The translations under genes and the position numbers were made by a program. The notes under the pieces are model-generated. The model did no database searches. It was not told the DNA's origin and saw only the letters and a list, made by a program, of their open reading frames with translations. Below are positions 56,601 to 64,000 of a stretch of 64,000 nt of DNA, piece after piece (position 1 is the stretch's first letter; each line of letters begins with the position of its first letter). Origin of the DNA: Zygnema circumcarinatum (lineage: Eukaryota; Streptophyta; Zygnematophyceae; Zygnematales; Zygnemataceae); contig CM074816.1 of assembly GCA_037447605.1 (NCBI GenBank), forward strand, positions 912,753 to 976,752, read 5' to 3'.

Positions 56601-59600
56601 CAGAGCGGATTGACGTTGACTTGAGGCTGCTTTCTTGCAGATCATTGTCACTAAATCAGCTTACTGGGGAGATGCCCACTTCCTTCGAAAATCTAAACTC
56701 TCTTTCGATACTGTGAGTGTCATTTTGGCCTTCACTAAATTACTTTGCTACTACTAATTTCTTACTTTATGTAATAAAAAGACAGTTCAGCAGCTTTGCA
56801 ACAACTAACTGGGTGCAAATAATCTCAACACAAGTGATCGCAATTGAAAACGACCAAGTAAACTCGTCCATCGGTCCTATGATGGAATGAACGGAAAACT
56901 GGTGTCCCTAATGGGAGAGGACTGAGAATGAGAGACACGAGAGGTTCTGGAATCAATCAATTTTCGAAAAATAGGAGTTGATTCATGAAGCATTTAATCA
57001 CGTTTTCTAAACGTATGGGGTGCACCACTTTGGAAAGCTCAGGTGATTGATTGTTCGTAATTTTTACTCTTACATGCTGGGTCCACAGAAACTTCGGAGG
57101 CAATCAGCTGAGCGGCCCAATTCCTGCTTCGATCGGCACACTGAGGGGTCTCAAAGAACTGTGAGTCATTCTGCTTGAAGCTGTGTCATTATCGCAATAA
57201 CCAAATCCACGGCTAGAAAGGGATTCTGAGCATTTACACGACAATGAGGACATCTCGAATACTTGCTACTTTCTTGTCTTGATGTCGGTGCCCCAAGTTT
57301 CGATGCAATTTACAATGTCCAAATTTGAATCCTTATTCTTATGTTGCGTCTTCTCCGCGGCGGATGTGGCAGGCGCTTGTCAAATAATCGATTCACTGGA
57401 ACCATTCCAACAACTTTTGGAGGGCTGTTATCGATTCGAAGCCTGTGAGCTAGCTGAACAATGAATTCATTGACCTGAATGAAAGTCAAGATAGATGAAG
57501 ACCAGTAGCCCATTATGACGGGTTACAACGAAAATGTAGAAAGTAGGACTATTGCACTTAGCATTTTTCTATTCAGCATTAACTGCGGTCCTCTCACTGT
57601 CACAAAAAAATCACTAGAATTGAAGACGGGCGATAAGACTTCAGGAAGTCGGTACACTATTGGGATTTGAGCAAACTGTTTATGTTAATTTTCCTGCAGG
57701 TCTTTAGCAAAGAATCTTCTCATCGGGCCAATCGTGTTTGACTTCGGACAACTTGAAGACGTGGCTTTGAGCTTCGACGACAATTACTTTTCGGGTGAAC
57801 TTTCGATTACTGTGAAAGGCGAGCCACGGAACTGCGCTGGACTTAACCTCAACTGTTTTGCTGATTTAGATGAGAACTGCGGCGAGCAAAGAGATGACGA
57901 CTCCTGCAACAACTTCTGCAATGCAAGGCAGCCGCAGGGCGCGTGTGGTGGGAACGGGTACTGCTCTTATAATGGTAGCCAGCCGACCTGCACTTGCGAT
58001 ATTGGGTACAACATCACCTCAGATACGAACACTTGTGTTTTTGGTGAGATCTCGACTATGCTTTCGATTTCGGTGTGGGTTATATTGTGATTCATAATCT
58101 CCTCGCTTGATACCCAGTGAAGGTTAATTTTTTGAGAAACATTTTCCAAAATGAGCATCTAAGAGGTTCCTTTTGCAAAAAGGGTAGGCGAGTGGTAGAT
58201 TACGCAGGTTATGCAGCAGAAATCCTCTTTGAAATTTTGTATTGCTTCTGTCGACATGTAGGGGGACGAGGTTTTGGCTTAGACACGAGCCTCCCCATCA
58301 CACCATATGCGAAACTGAACCGCTCTTTTCGCTATGCGACAACGGGATACTTGAGGCAGAGAAATGGCAAGTCTTCGTGGCAGGTGGCCATCGCCTGGAA
58401 TTGGACGGTGGAAGGAGCCGTCCAAAGCGTCAAGGATCAAGGAAGCTGCAGTGAGTGCTCAGCTCCTCCTTTAGTATTTGAAGGACCTGAGTCATTATGA
58501 CTGTATTGCCATTCTACGAATAGGATCCAGCAAGTAATGTATCTCAAAATCATTCTACATTGCATGCACTTGGTCCTCAACAACCTTGACACAACTTTTC
58601 TATAGAGATTTTCTTACTCATCTTTAGTTAGGCAGAGACATCGGGTCATACTGGTTTTTGCTGTTTGAGGCATTTTAGAGAAGGATGCTGACTAAGGACA
58701 TGGAGAACTCAAATGCATGTCAGAGGCTGATTCATGTGGCTGTTTTCTTGCAGGCTCTTGTTGGGTATTTTCTACTATATCTGCCATTGAAAGCGCAATT
58801 TTCATCGTCAACGGTGGAAATATTCCGACCCCGCAGTTGGCAGAGCAGCAGCTCTTGAGCTGCTCCTCCACCGGCAAGACCTGCTTGTCCGGGGGATGGC
58901 CCCAGGAGGCGCTTGACTATGCCGCCAACAACGCCCTCACTTTAGCATCGAATTTCACGGGGCAAGCGAGCTGCGGAAAGGTACAAAAAACCTCTGCTGA
59001 AATGAGAGCTGGCCAAGGAGATAGGCGAAAGAGTGACCTGCACAGCAGCAAAGAAAATTTTTGCTTGGTAGCAATTTCGGGTCATCCTTTTTTGTATACC
59101 AGTCTGCGTGAAGGAAAAGAAGAGCACAAACTGAAGATGCTTGAATTCCTTGAGTTTTCTCTCTCCTTCATGGCAGGACTTTGTGCACAATTAGGAAAAA
59201 CTTCTTCATAAAGATTTATTTGACTTATTATGGGTGTGTAACTTGCAGGGTGATAACAGGTTTAAAATTACATCGTTTGAGCAAGTGGCCTTCAACGGCT
59301 GGCTGGGCTTACTGCTCATTCTGCAGCAGCAACCGGCCATTGTGAATATTGAAGCGAGCAGTTCCAACTTCATCAACTACAACGGAGTAATAACAATATA
59401 GACCTCTTCATGGCCCTGCTGGAAACTCATCGATTCTTTATTTCATTTTGATTCTCTGCCATTTGGGAAACGACCTTGCTTCTATTTTCTCAAGACGCTC
59501 ACGTAATTGACTCTTAATTGTTGGCATCAGTGACATTACCTACTAACTATTTTTCCGATATTCATCTGACAACACTCATTTTTACAGCAAAATTCCTTGC

Positions 59601-62600
59601 GTTGCAGGGGGTGTTTGACGATGAAGACTGCTTTTCTAACGGAGTGGATCACAGCGTGGCGGTGGTCGGATACGACTTGAGTGCGGATCCACCCTTTTGG
59701 ATCCTCCGCAACTCGTGGGGCCAAAACTGGGGCGAGCAGGGTTACATGCGCCTCAAAATATCCGCCGGTTTGGGGATATGCGGCATCAACAGCCTTCCGG
59801 CACTTATGCCTGTAGTGAAGCCTGCAGGTGAGAGGGAGTTGTCGTTTTCATTCACGATCTTCAACTTTCATCACCGTGGCAGTTGACGTTGTTGCTTACT
59901 AGCCTGGCTCGAAGTAGCTAGCTCGCTTAGCTTAGCTTAGCGCGAAATATCCAAATGAGCTGATGGTACACGTAACATGCTTGCAGTGCGCAAGGCTAAG
60001 ATTGCCCTTGTGATTGTCCCATCAATTTTAATCAACCACCGGATGAAATCACACAGCTAAACGGTCAGTTAGACGAGAGGATGGCGATATTTCTCTAGCT
60101 CATTAGAATGAAAGCATGTTCGCTTTTCTTTTTTGGAGTTTCGCGACCATTGCACCGCTCCATTCTCAGCTTCTAGCAAGGAATAAATATTGATTTTGTT
60201 CGTACTCTCGTGTTTGGTGGATGCAGACAACGATCCATGCTTTACGAGAAACTATGCCAGTACAGTGCTTATGACCACAAATGGACCAGGTACAATGAAC
60301 CCGTGCGGAAATGGTGTGTGTACTGTGAATGGTTCTACGAACCAATGTCGCTGTTCGGAGGGATTCGTGGCAGTGACCAACAGCGACAACTCGCAAACAT
60401 GTGCACCACGTGGGTGATCAATTCCATGAAGTAGATGTTCATGTCCGTTCATGTTTGTTCAATGAACTAACCTTCGAAAATCTTTTTCATCAAATGGTGT
60501 ACCACTCCGTGCATCTCTGACCAACGCGTATGCATGTAACTACCGAGACCAGTAACGTATAGTGTAAAGGCTTTTTCACCTCTGATTTCCTTCTTATTTC
60601 CAATGCAAGCTCTAATCAAACGATCAGGAAAGCGCTTAATTGTTGCTACATACGATTTGAAGTACTTAGTAAACAACCGTATGAGTGTCTCCTGTGGAGC
60701 AGTCTCCCCTTGCACCTTCGCTGCAAGCAACCCCTGCGGCGTGGGGACGTGTCTCAATGTGGTGGCGACACCTGGCGCGTACGCCTGCGCCTGCCCGCTG
60801 GGATATGCCTCCGACTCTCCGGATGGCATCCTCACATGCGTGCCAGGTCAGATCTCCGTTCTTTCTAGAACTGATAAAATATTTCTTAAGCAAGATCACG
60901 ATTGCAATTTCACATTTTCGGAGCGTTATAGCGATGCGATCGAACGAAATTTCCTTCGTGACTTGAAGAACACGGAAGATGACCCGAATTATGACGACTC
61001 TACTACCTAAACAATCACACGAATGCGCTATCACTTTTTGCTTCTCCTTTTTTCTAGGAAAGGAACTAATCGTTTCTGAGGCCATTCTTACTCAAAGCTG
61101 TGATTGGTTTGGATGTCGCCTTCAGCCGCAATAGCTACAGGATTGCAGTCCTTTACTGTGCCAGCCGGCGCCAACATGAGTTGCTACGACATATTTATCT
61201 TGTATGGCATCAAGAATGACGTTTTCTTAGCCCAAAATAAGGTCAGTGAGAGAGCGCACATCCTCTCACAACAACTTATCGTACATCTCTCTCACTTTCC
61301 TTGAATCTACATCCAAGAAAGGCTTATAGCCCCTTTCTTCGGCTATTACTCTCTCATTGTGCTCATAGTTGGTGCTTCTTTCACAATCTCTTGTGCGTTT
61401 TTCAGAGGCTGAACTGCCTATTGCCCTTGCCGGGAGGTACGGTGGTGAATGTCACCACTTACGGAAACTGCTCTGTGGTGTACGCTGTCAATGAGGTCAG
61501 CCTCCGTACTGTCTCCCCCACTTTTTCTCTTTAAGATCTCTTCTTGATTTTTTCCCCTCCAACTATAATGTTTCACTCATGATCGAAGGTGCAGCTGACA
61601 GTTACCTTCTCAAATTTTGCTTCCTTCAGGGTGACACGTGTGAGGCAATTGCAGCATATTTCAATGTTACATCGATATATGGGCCCGGATCTCCCAATCC
61701 GGACTTAAGTTGCTCGCAGCTTCGACCTTTCCAGCAGGTACAGCTTCTGAACGTGGAAGGAGTTAAGCTCAATTTTTAGCATGTTCAGTTCAGTGAATTC
61801 TACTGATAAGATAAGAGCCCTCATTTGCACAAAAGCGTGAAGCATAGCAGAGCTTGTGAGCTGAATTAACTTCAAATCTTAACGTCCATTTGCACGTTGA
61901 ATACCCAATGGCCAAAGATCCGTAATCTCGCATGCTACAATCCAACGGTCACAAAAAAAAAACAAATTTACTTAAAGAATCTGATCAAATTCTGGGAGCA
62001 ACGCGAAGTATACGTACCTACTAACTCTTTTCGTCTTTAATCGTTCGTAGTCCGAGGCACGGTGTCACATCATCAAACGACGTTAATAGTAGCCAAGTAT
62101 GAATGTCGAATTCTCTTGCAGGTCTGCATTCAGAGGGGAGCCCTTGTCTATCCGGGGCCATGCACGAAGCCGTACGATGTGCAGCCCGAGGAGTCGTGCT
62201 TCTCCATCATAAGGAACGAACTCGCTGGAGACATCAAAAAGTTCTACACGCTCAATCCAGGGGTGTACTGCGGCAAGCTGCTGCTCGCCACGAGCAGCAG
62301 CGCTTCGATTGGGCAGCATGTAAGAAACGAACGAAGAAAGCGCAATAAACTATTATAGGGTCATGCACGTGTCAAAGTCGTTACAAATATAGTTTCGGGT
62401 TTCGAATTTCTTTTCGGGTTGGTTTTAAACCATTTGTTCGACTTGGACGGAGTGAATGAAGATGTAGTTAGCATATGTGGCTGGCGGTTTCACTAATTGA
62501 AGAATTAACTCATATTTTTTGTCTTAACATCAGAACTATGTCCGACCTGTGTCCTGCAGGTGTGTCTGGAAGCTGCGAATCTTGGCGCCAGTGCGGGCTG

Positions 62601-62766
62601 CAGTGGCAACACGTACACGTTGAAGGCAGGAGATAAATGCGCCAGTCTTAAAAAGTGCTTCAACAAGAAGGAGAGTTTGAAAAAGCTCAATAGCTTCCCA
62701 TGCACTGCGTCAGCCTTGAAAAAAATGAAGGCAATTTGTGTTCCTAAGACGAGCGCATGCGCTTAA
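47605..62766 (+). CDS. Secreted mosaic protein: lectins, LRR, EGF, papain-type protease, LysM (25 exons)
   Basis: Exons: 47605-47710, 49682-49807, 50047-50190, 50463-50672, 52195-52941, 54083-54370, 54736-54865, 55322-55405, 56091-56162, 56370-56441, 56641-56712, 57089-57160, 57373-57444, 57700-58043, 58262-58450, 58754-58980, 59249-59386, 59608-59827, 60227-60409, 60703-60846, 61141-61241, 61406-61495, 61630-61737, 62122-62319, 62560-62766. All have GT-AG borders and agreeing phases; the sum is 4344 nt, 1447 residues. A signal peptide (hydrophobic core LLALLLAALHVAALA, likely cut near residue 23) starts it. No membrane segment follows, so the product should be secreted to the wall or matrix. 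It combines glycan-binding modules with one protease; the substrate is unknown. Extra exons could hide in the long introns (47711-49681, 50673-52194, 52942-54082). The gene could also be two adjacent genes read through, but phase agreement and the lack of internal stop or new signal peptide argue against that. Confidence 0.8.
48250..49400 (+). repeat. Related intronic repeat units in intron 1 of the mosaic gene
   Basis: At least three related stretches (48250-48480, 48700-48870, 49020-49400) share a CTCCCTCTC...CAGCAGG...GGCAGCTCTC order and a TTCATTCTGGATTC/AGGGTTTTCAGGGTC segment. A further copy lies at 51520-51720 in intron 4. They do not encode conserved protein. Confidence 0.5.
49682..50672 (+). 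other. Ricin-B-like (beta-trefoil) lectin module, exons 2-4
   Basis: Residues about 36-195. Two repeats are clear, each with a CLxxxGG/ATGS-type start and a QxW-type NQLW motif (Q133-W135 and Q185-W187); the first repeat is weaker. In other proteins this fold binds galactose- or xylose-type sugars. It is only the sugar-binding fold: no N-glycosidase domain is present, so it is not a ribosome-inactivating toxin. Confidence 0.65.
51240..51500. other. GC-rich patch with many CCACGTGGC/CACGT motifs in intron 4
   Basis: At least six ACGT-core motifs (CCACGTGG, CCACGTCAT, CCACGTGT and similar) occur in about 260 bp. They resemble plant G-boxes; whether they regulate anything is unknown. Confidence 0.35.
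52195..52941 (+). other. Legume-type lectin module, exon 5
   Basis: Residues about 196-444 in one exon. It has the FNARFSFLIF strand, DGDGLTFTLVSS, the VKFDTYFN metal-site strand near residue 320 followed by GRHVGI, and the closing AFVGFTAATGS and SWSFDSSW strands. This is the L-type lectin jelly roll, also seen as the outer domain of plant lectin receptor kinases; no kinase follows here. Confidence 0.8.
53461..53580. repeat. TTTAGGG-type telomere-like block
   Basis: Degenerate TTTAGGG units (GGGTTTAGGG and variants) lie in the intron between the legume-lectin exon and the proline-rich exon. The unit is the plant type and lies on the opposite strand to the CCCTAA block at 25265-25800. Confidence 0.7.
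54083..54370 (+). other. Proline-rich (SPPPP) linker, exon 6
   Basis: Residues about 445-540 are almost only Pro, Ser and Arg, in SPPPP and RPPP blocks. In green algae and plants such sequence is usually hydroxylated and glycosylated and forms rods in the cell wall. Confidence 0.8.
54736..57760 (+). other. Plant-type LRR domain, exons 7-14
   Basis: Exon 7 encodes the N-terminal cap (ALLEFKRAF...CSWDGVGC, the LRRNT_2 pattern). Exon 8 gives the first repeat, exons 9-13 give one repeat each and exon 14 begins with the last; the clear repeats are of the LDLSNNKLSGVIPNTLGQLQ type. Exons 9 to 13 are exactly 72 nt and all begin and end in phase 2, as in plant LRR receptor genes. Such domains usually bind proteins or peptides outside the cell. 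Confidence 0.85.
57830..58043 (+). other. Cys-rich cap and EGF-like module
   Basis: Within exon 14, a run of cysteines (NCAGLNLNC...CGEQ...CNNFC) ends with an EGF-like pattern CGGNGYC...CTCDIGY...C. The exon ends in phase 1, as do the other EGF-like exons. Confidence 0.65.
58262..59827 (+). other. Papain-type (C1A) cysteine protease domain, exons 15-18
   Basis: Residues about 880-1104. Oxyanion Gln Q906 and catalytic Cys C912 lie in the motif KDQGSCSSCWVFS (split by an intron inside a Ser codon), His H1046 in VDHSV and Asn N1066 in RNSWGQNWG; all are present. CLSGGWPQEAL matches the papain core. No ERFNIN-type I29 propeptide is seen: only some 30 residues separate the EGF-like module from the start of the mature fold. 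Confidence 0.85.
60227..60846 (+). other. Two EGF-like modules, exons 19-20
   Basis: Each exon holds one module with the spacing CGNGVC...CRCSEGF...C (exon 19) and CGVGTC...CACPLGY...C (exon 20). Both exons start and end in phase 1. Confidence 0.7.
61141..62766 (+). other. Four LysM modules, exons 21-25
   Basis: Repeat 1 spans exons 21-22 (FTVPAGANMSCYDI...LNCLLPLPGG). Repeat 2 spans exons 22-24 (YAVNEGDTCEAIAAYFNV...QVCIQRG). Repeat 3 is in exon 24 (YDVQPEESCFSI...LNPGVYC). Repeat 4 is in exon 25 (YTLKAGDKCASLKKCF...KAICVP). LysM modules bind N-acetylglucosamine polymers such as chitin or peptidoglycan. The protein ends soon after repeat 4, without anchor. Confidence 0.75.
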
Positions 62767-62976
62767 ACACGAGGCTGCATTAGGAACTCTAGTGTTTTGG
62801 TAGCACCTACGGAAAGCTGACAAGAGGGTGCTTGATGACTTCTGGGGTATCAAACTCCACATTTTTATGGAGGCATCGTGCTCGACCGGTTCATGACTTT
62901 TTGGTTGAAGAAAACTGAGCTGCGCATTGTATGTGTAACGTGCACACGCTGCCCGTGGATGCAATTCACGCTCAAT

Positions 62977-63522
62977 AGGGCGGGTCAGACTTTGCCCATG
63001 GCCAAATCAATTTAGTAAGCCTGTCGGGCAAGTTAAGCATTATTGTACGGCGGGAGAATTTAGTACTCAGCGCCGGTTCTGGTAATTTTGGAGCGCCGCG
63101 AATTGAGCAGAGCAATTTAGGTCTTTTAAGTCTGACCCCCCCTTTTTCGCACCGCCGCGCTCCCGCCGCCGCCGCCCTCCGTTTTGTCGCCACGCGCGTC
63201 ACCACCGCGGGTTGCGGCGTCCGGGCGGCGGTGGAGAGGCGCTCGCGTGGGTGACGTGACGCGCATGGCGACAAGGCGCGGCGCGATTTCCCATCGGCGG
63301 AGTTCTTAATTTGCAATTCATCGGTCTCCAGAGGGCGTGCGTTTGGGCGTGCTTAATTGGGCCTTTTTAGTATGCCTTTTAGTATTCTCGGAAATCACAG
63401 AACGGTACGGATAGGTTCGGCGGAGACGCGGTTTCCGAACCGAATTTTTTAATCGAAATAAGTACCTTCAGTATACTAAATTTGGGAATGAAGTACGCTC
63501 CGGGCTAAGTCTGACCCGCCCT
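62977..63522. mobile_element. Miniature inverted-repeat element, AGGGCGGGTCAGACTT family
   Basis: 546 bp with matching inverted ends AGGGCGGGTCAGACTTA. It is related to 42498-43082 and 44340-44539 by its termini. No clean 3-bp target duplication is seen (AAT versus AGC). Confidence 0.65.
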
Positions 63523-63554
63523 AGCATGGATTGGAAGAAACTGTACGAACCAAT

Positions 63555-63737
63555 AGGGGGAATCAGACATTGACCATCGCGAAATCAATTACTGTAAGCA
63601 AGCCTGTCGGGCGAATTAAGTATTGTACGGCGGGGGTTTTTAGTATTAAGCGCCGGTTTGGTAATTTGGAGCGCCGCGAATTCATGAGAGCAATTTAGTA
63701 GCCTTTCGCACCTCCGGGCAAGGTCTGACTCCCCCCT
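63555..63737. mobile_element. Miniature inverted-repeat element, AGGGGGAATCAGAC family
   Basis: About 183 bp, left end AGGGGGAATCAGACATTGAC, right end AAGGTCTGACTCCCCCCT. Interior segments (GCCTGTCGGGCGAATTAAG) also occur in the element at 62977-63522 and in 44340-44539. Confidence 0.65.
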
Positions 63738-63914
63738 TTTCGCCCCGCCGCGCTCCCTCCGCCGCCCGCCGCCCGACGCCCTCCGTTTTGTCGGTACGCG
63801 CGTCACCACCGCGCGAGAAGCCTCCCGGAGAGGCGCTCGCACGTGCATCACGCGCATGGCTACAAGGAGGCGCGATTTCTCGTTGGCTGAGTGCTTAATT
63901 TGCGTTTAGGCCTT

Positions 63915-64000
63915 GGGGGCGACTATTTACAGTGTACGTTTTCTGAATGTAGTGTACGTTTTCGGGGGGCAGCAAAAAAATCCTTTTTTTGGCTGCCCGG
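63915..64000 (+). mobile_element. Left end of a second long palindromic element (cut by window end)
   Basis: It starts GGGGGCGACTATTTACAG and follows the left arm at 46298-46380 closely up to the end of the window. Confidence 0.7.

Noticed and set aside
1-64000. CRISPR arrays, rRNA genes, bacterial operons
   Set aside because: No direct repeat-spacer structure, no rRNA motifs, and the genes are intron-rich eukaryotic genes.

Overview
The window is nuclear DNA of a green-lineage (plant-type) eukaryote. The host genes have many short exons, almost all with GT-AG introns. One encodes a thioredoxin of the plastid TRX z/CITRX type, one an ATL-like RING-H2 protein, and one uses the plant LRR layout of 72-nt exons all in phase 2. 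Telomere-like TTTAGGG/CCCTAA blocks are present, a (SPPPP)n hydroxyproline-rich linker is encoded, and the Ty3/gypsy elements have a primer site matching initiator tRNA-Met. A streptophyte alga is my best guess; the species cannot be fixed from this sequence. Three runs of N (11814-11913, 28971-28980, 41144-41243) show it is a scaffold.

Layout. 1-7848: a decayed Ty3/gypsy element on the minus strand. 8370-11813: one half of a nested transposon stack (Tc1/mariner-like element, then gypsy, then copia) on the minus strand, ending at a 100-N gap. 11914-29682: host genes: ATL-type RING-H2 (minus), TRX z-like thioredoxin (plus), and a 20-exon gene whose product joins an SbcD-type nuclease to an SbcC/Rad50-type ATPase with a zinc hook. 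30337-30590: a 42-bp tandem repeat. 30666-about 39530: the other half of the same nested stack, on the plus strand, followed by a SINE-like sequence and the start of a third LTR family up to the second 100-N gap. 41244-47600: microsatellite and a dense nest of non-autonomous DNA transposons, several with target-site duplications that can be checked against an empty copy in this window. 47605-62766: a 25-exon gene for a secreted mosaic protein of about 1447 residues. 62767-64000: more miniature elements.

Most notable points. (1) The mosaic gene joins signal peptide, ricin-B-like lectin, legume-type lectin, proline-rich linker, LRR domain, EGF-like module, papain-type protease, two EGF-like modules and four LysM modules. 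All 25 exon phases agree and the total is divisible by three. The design suggests a wall- or matrix-anchored glycan-binding protease. (2) The SbcD-SbcC fusion is complete, with every catalytic motif present and a possible organelle-targeting leader. (3) The two transposon half-stacks at 8.4-11.8 kb and 30.7-39.5 kb share matching target duplications for both the gypsy and the copia insertion, so they were once one structure. The contig between the two 100-N gaps is therefore either placed backwards in the scaffold or inverted in the genome.

TRX z, if plastid, would act with the plastid RNA polymerase; the SbcCD-like protein, if also targeted, would act on organelle DNA ends. The RING gene and the mosaic gene point to membrane/ubiquitin and extracellular roles. 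No operon-like relation among the genes is expected or seen.
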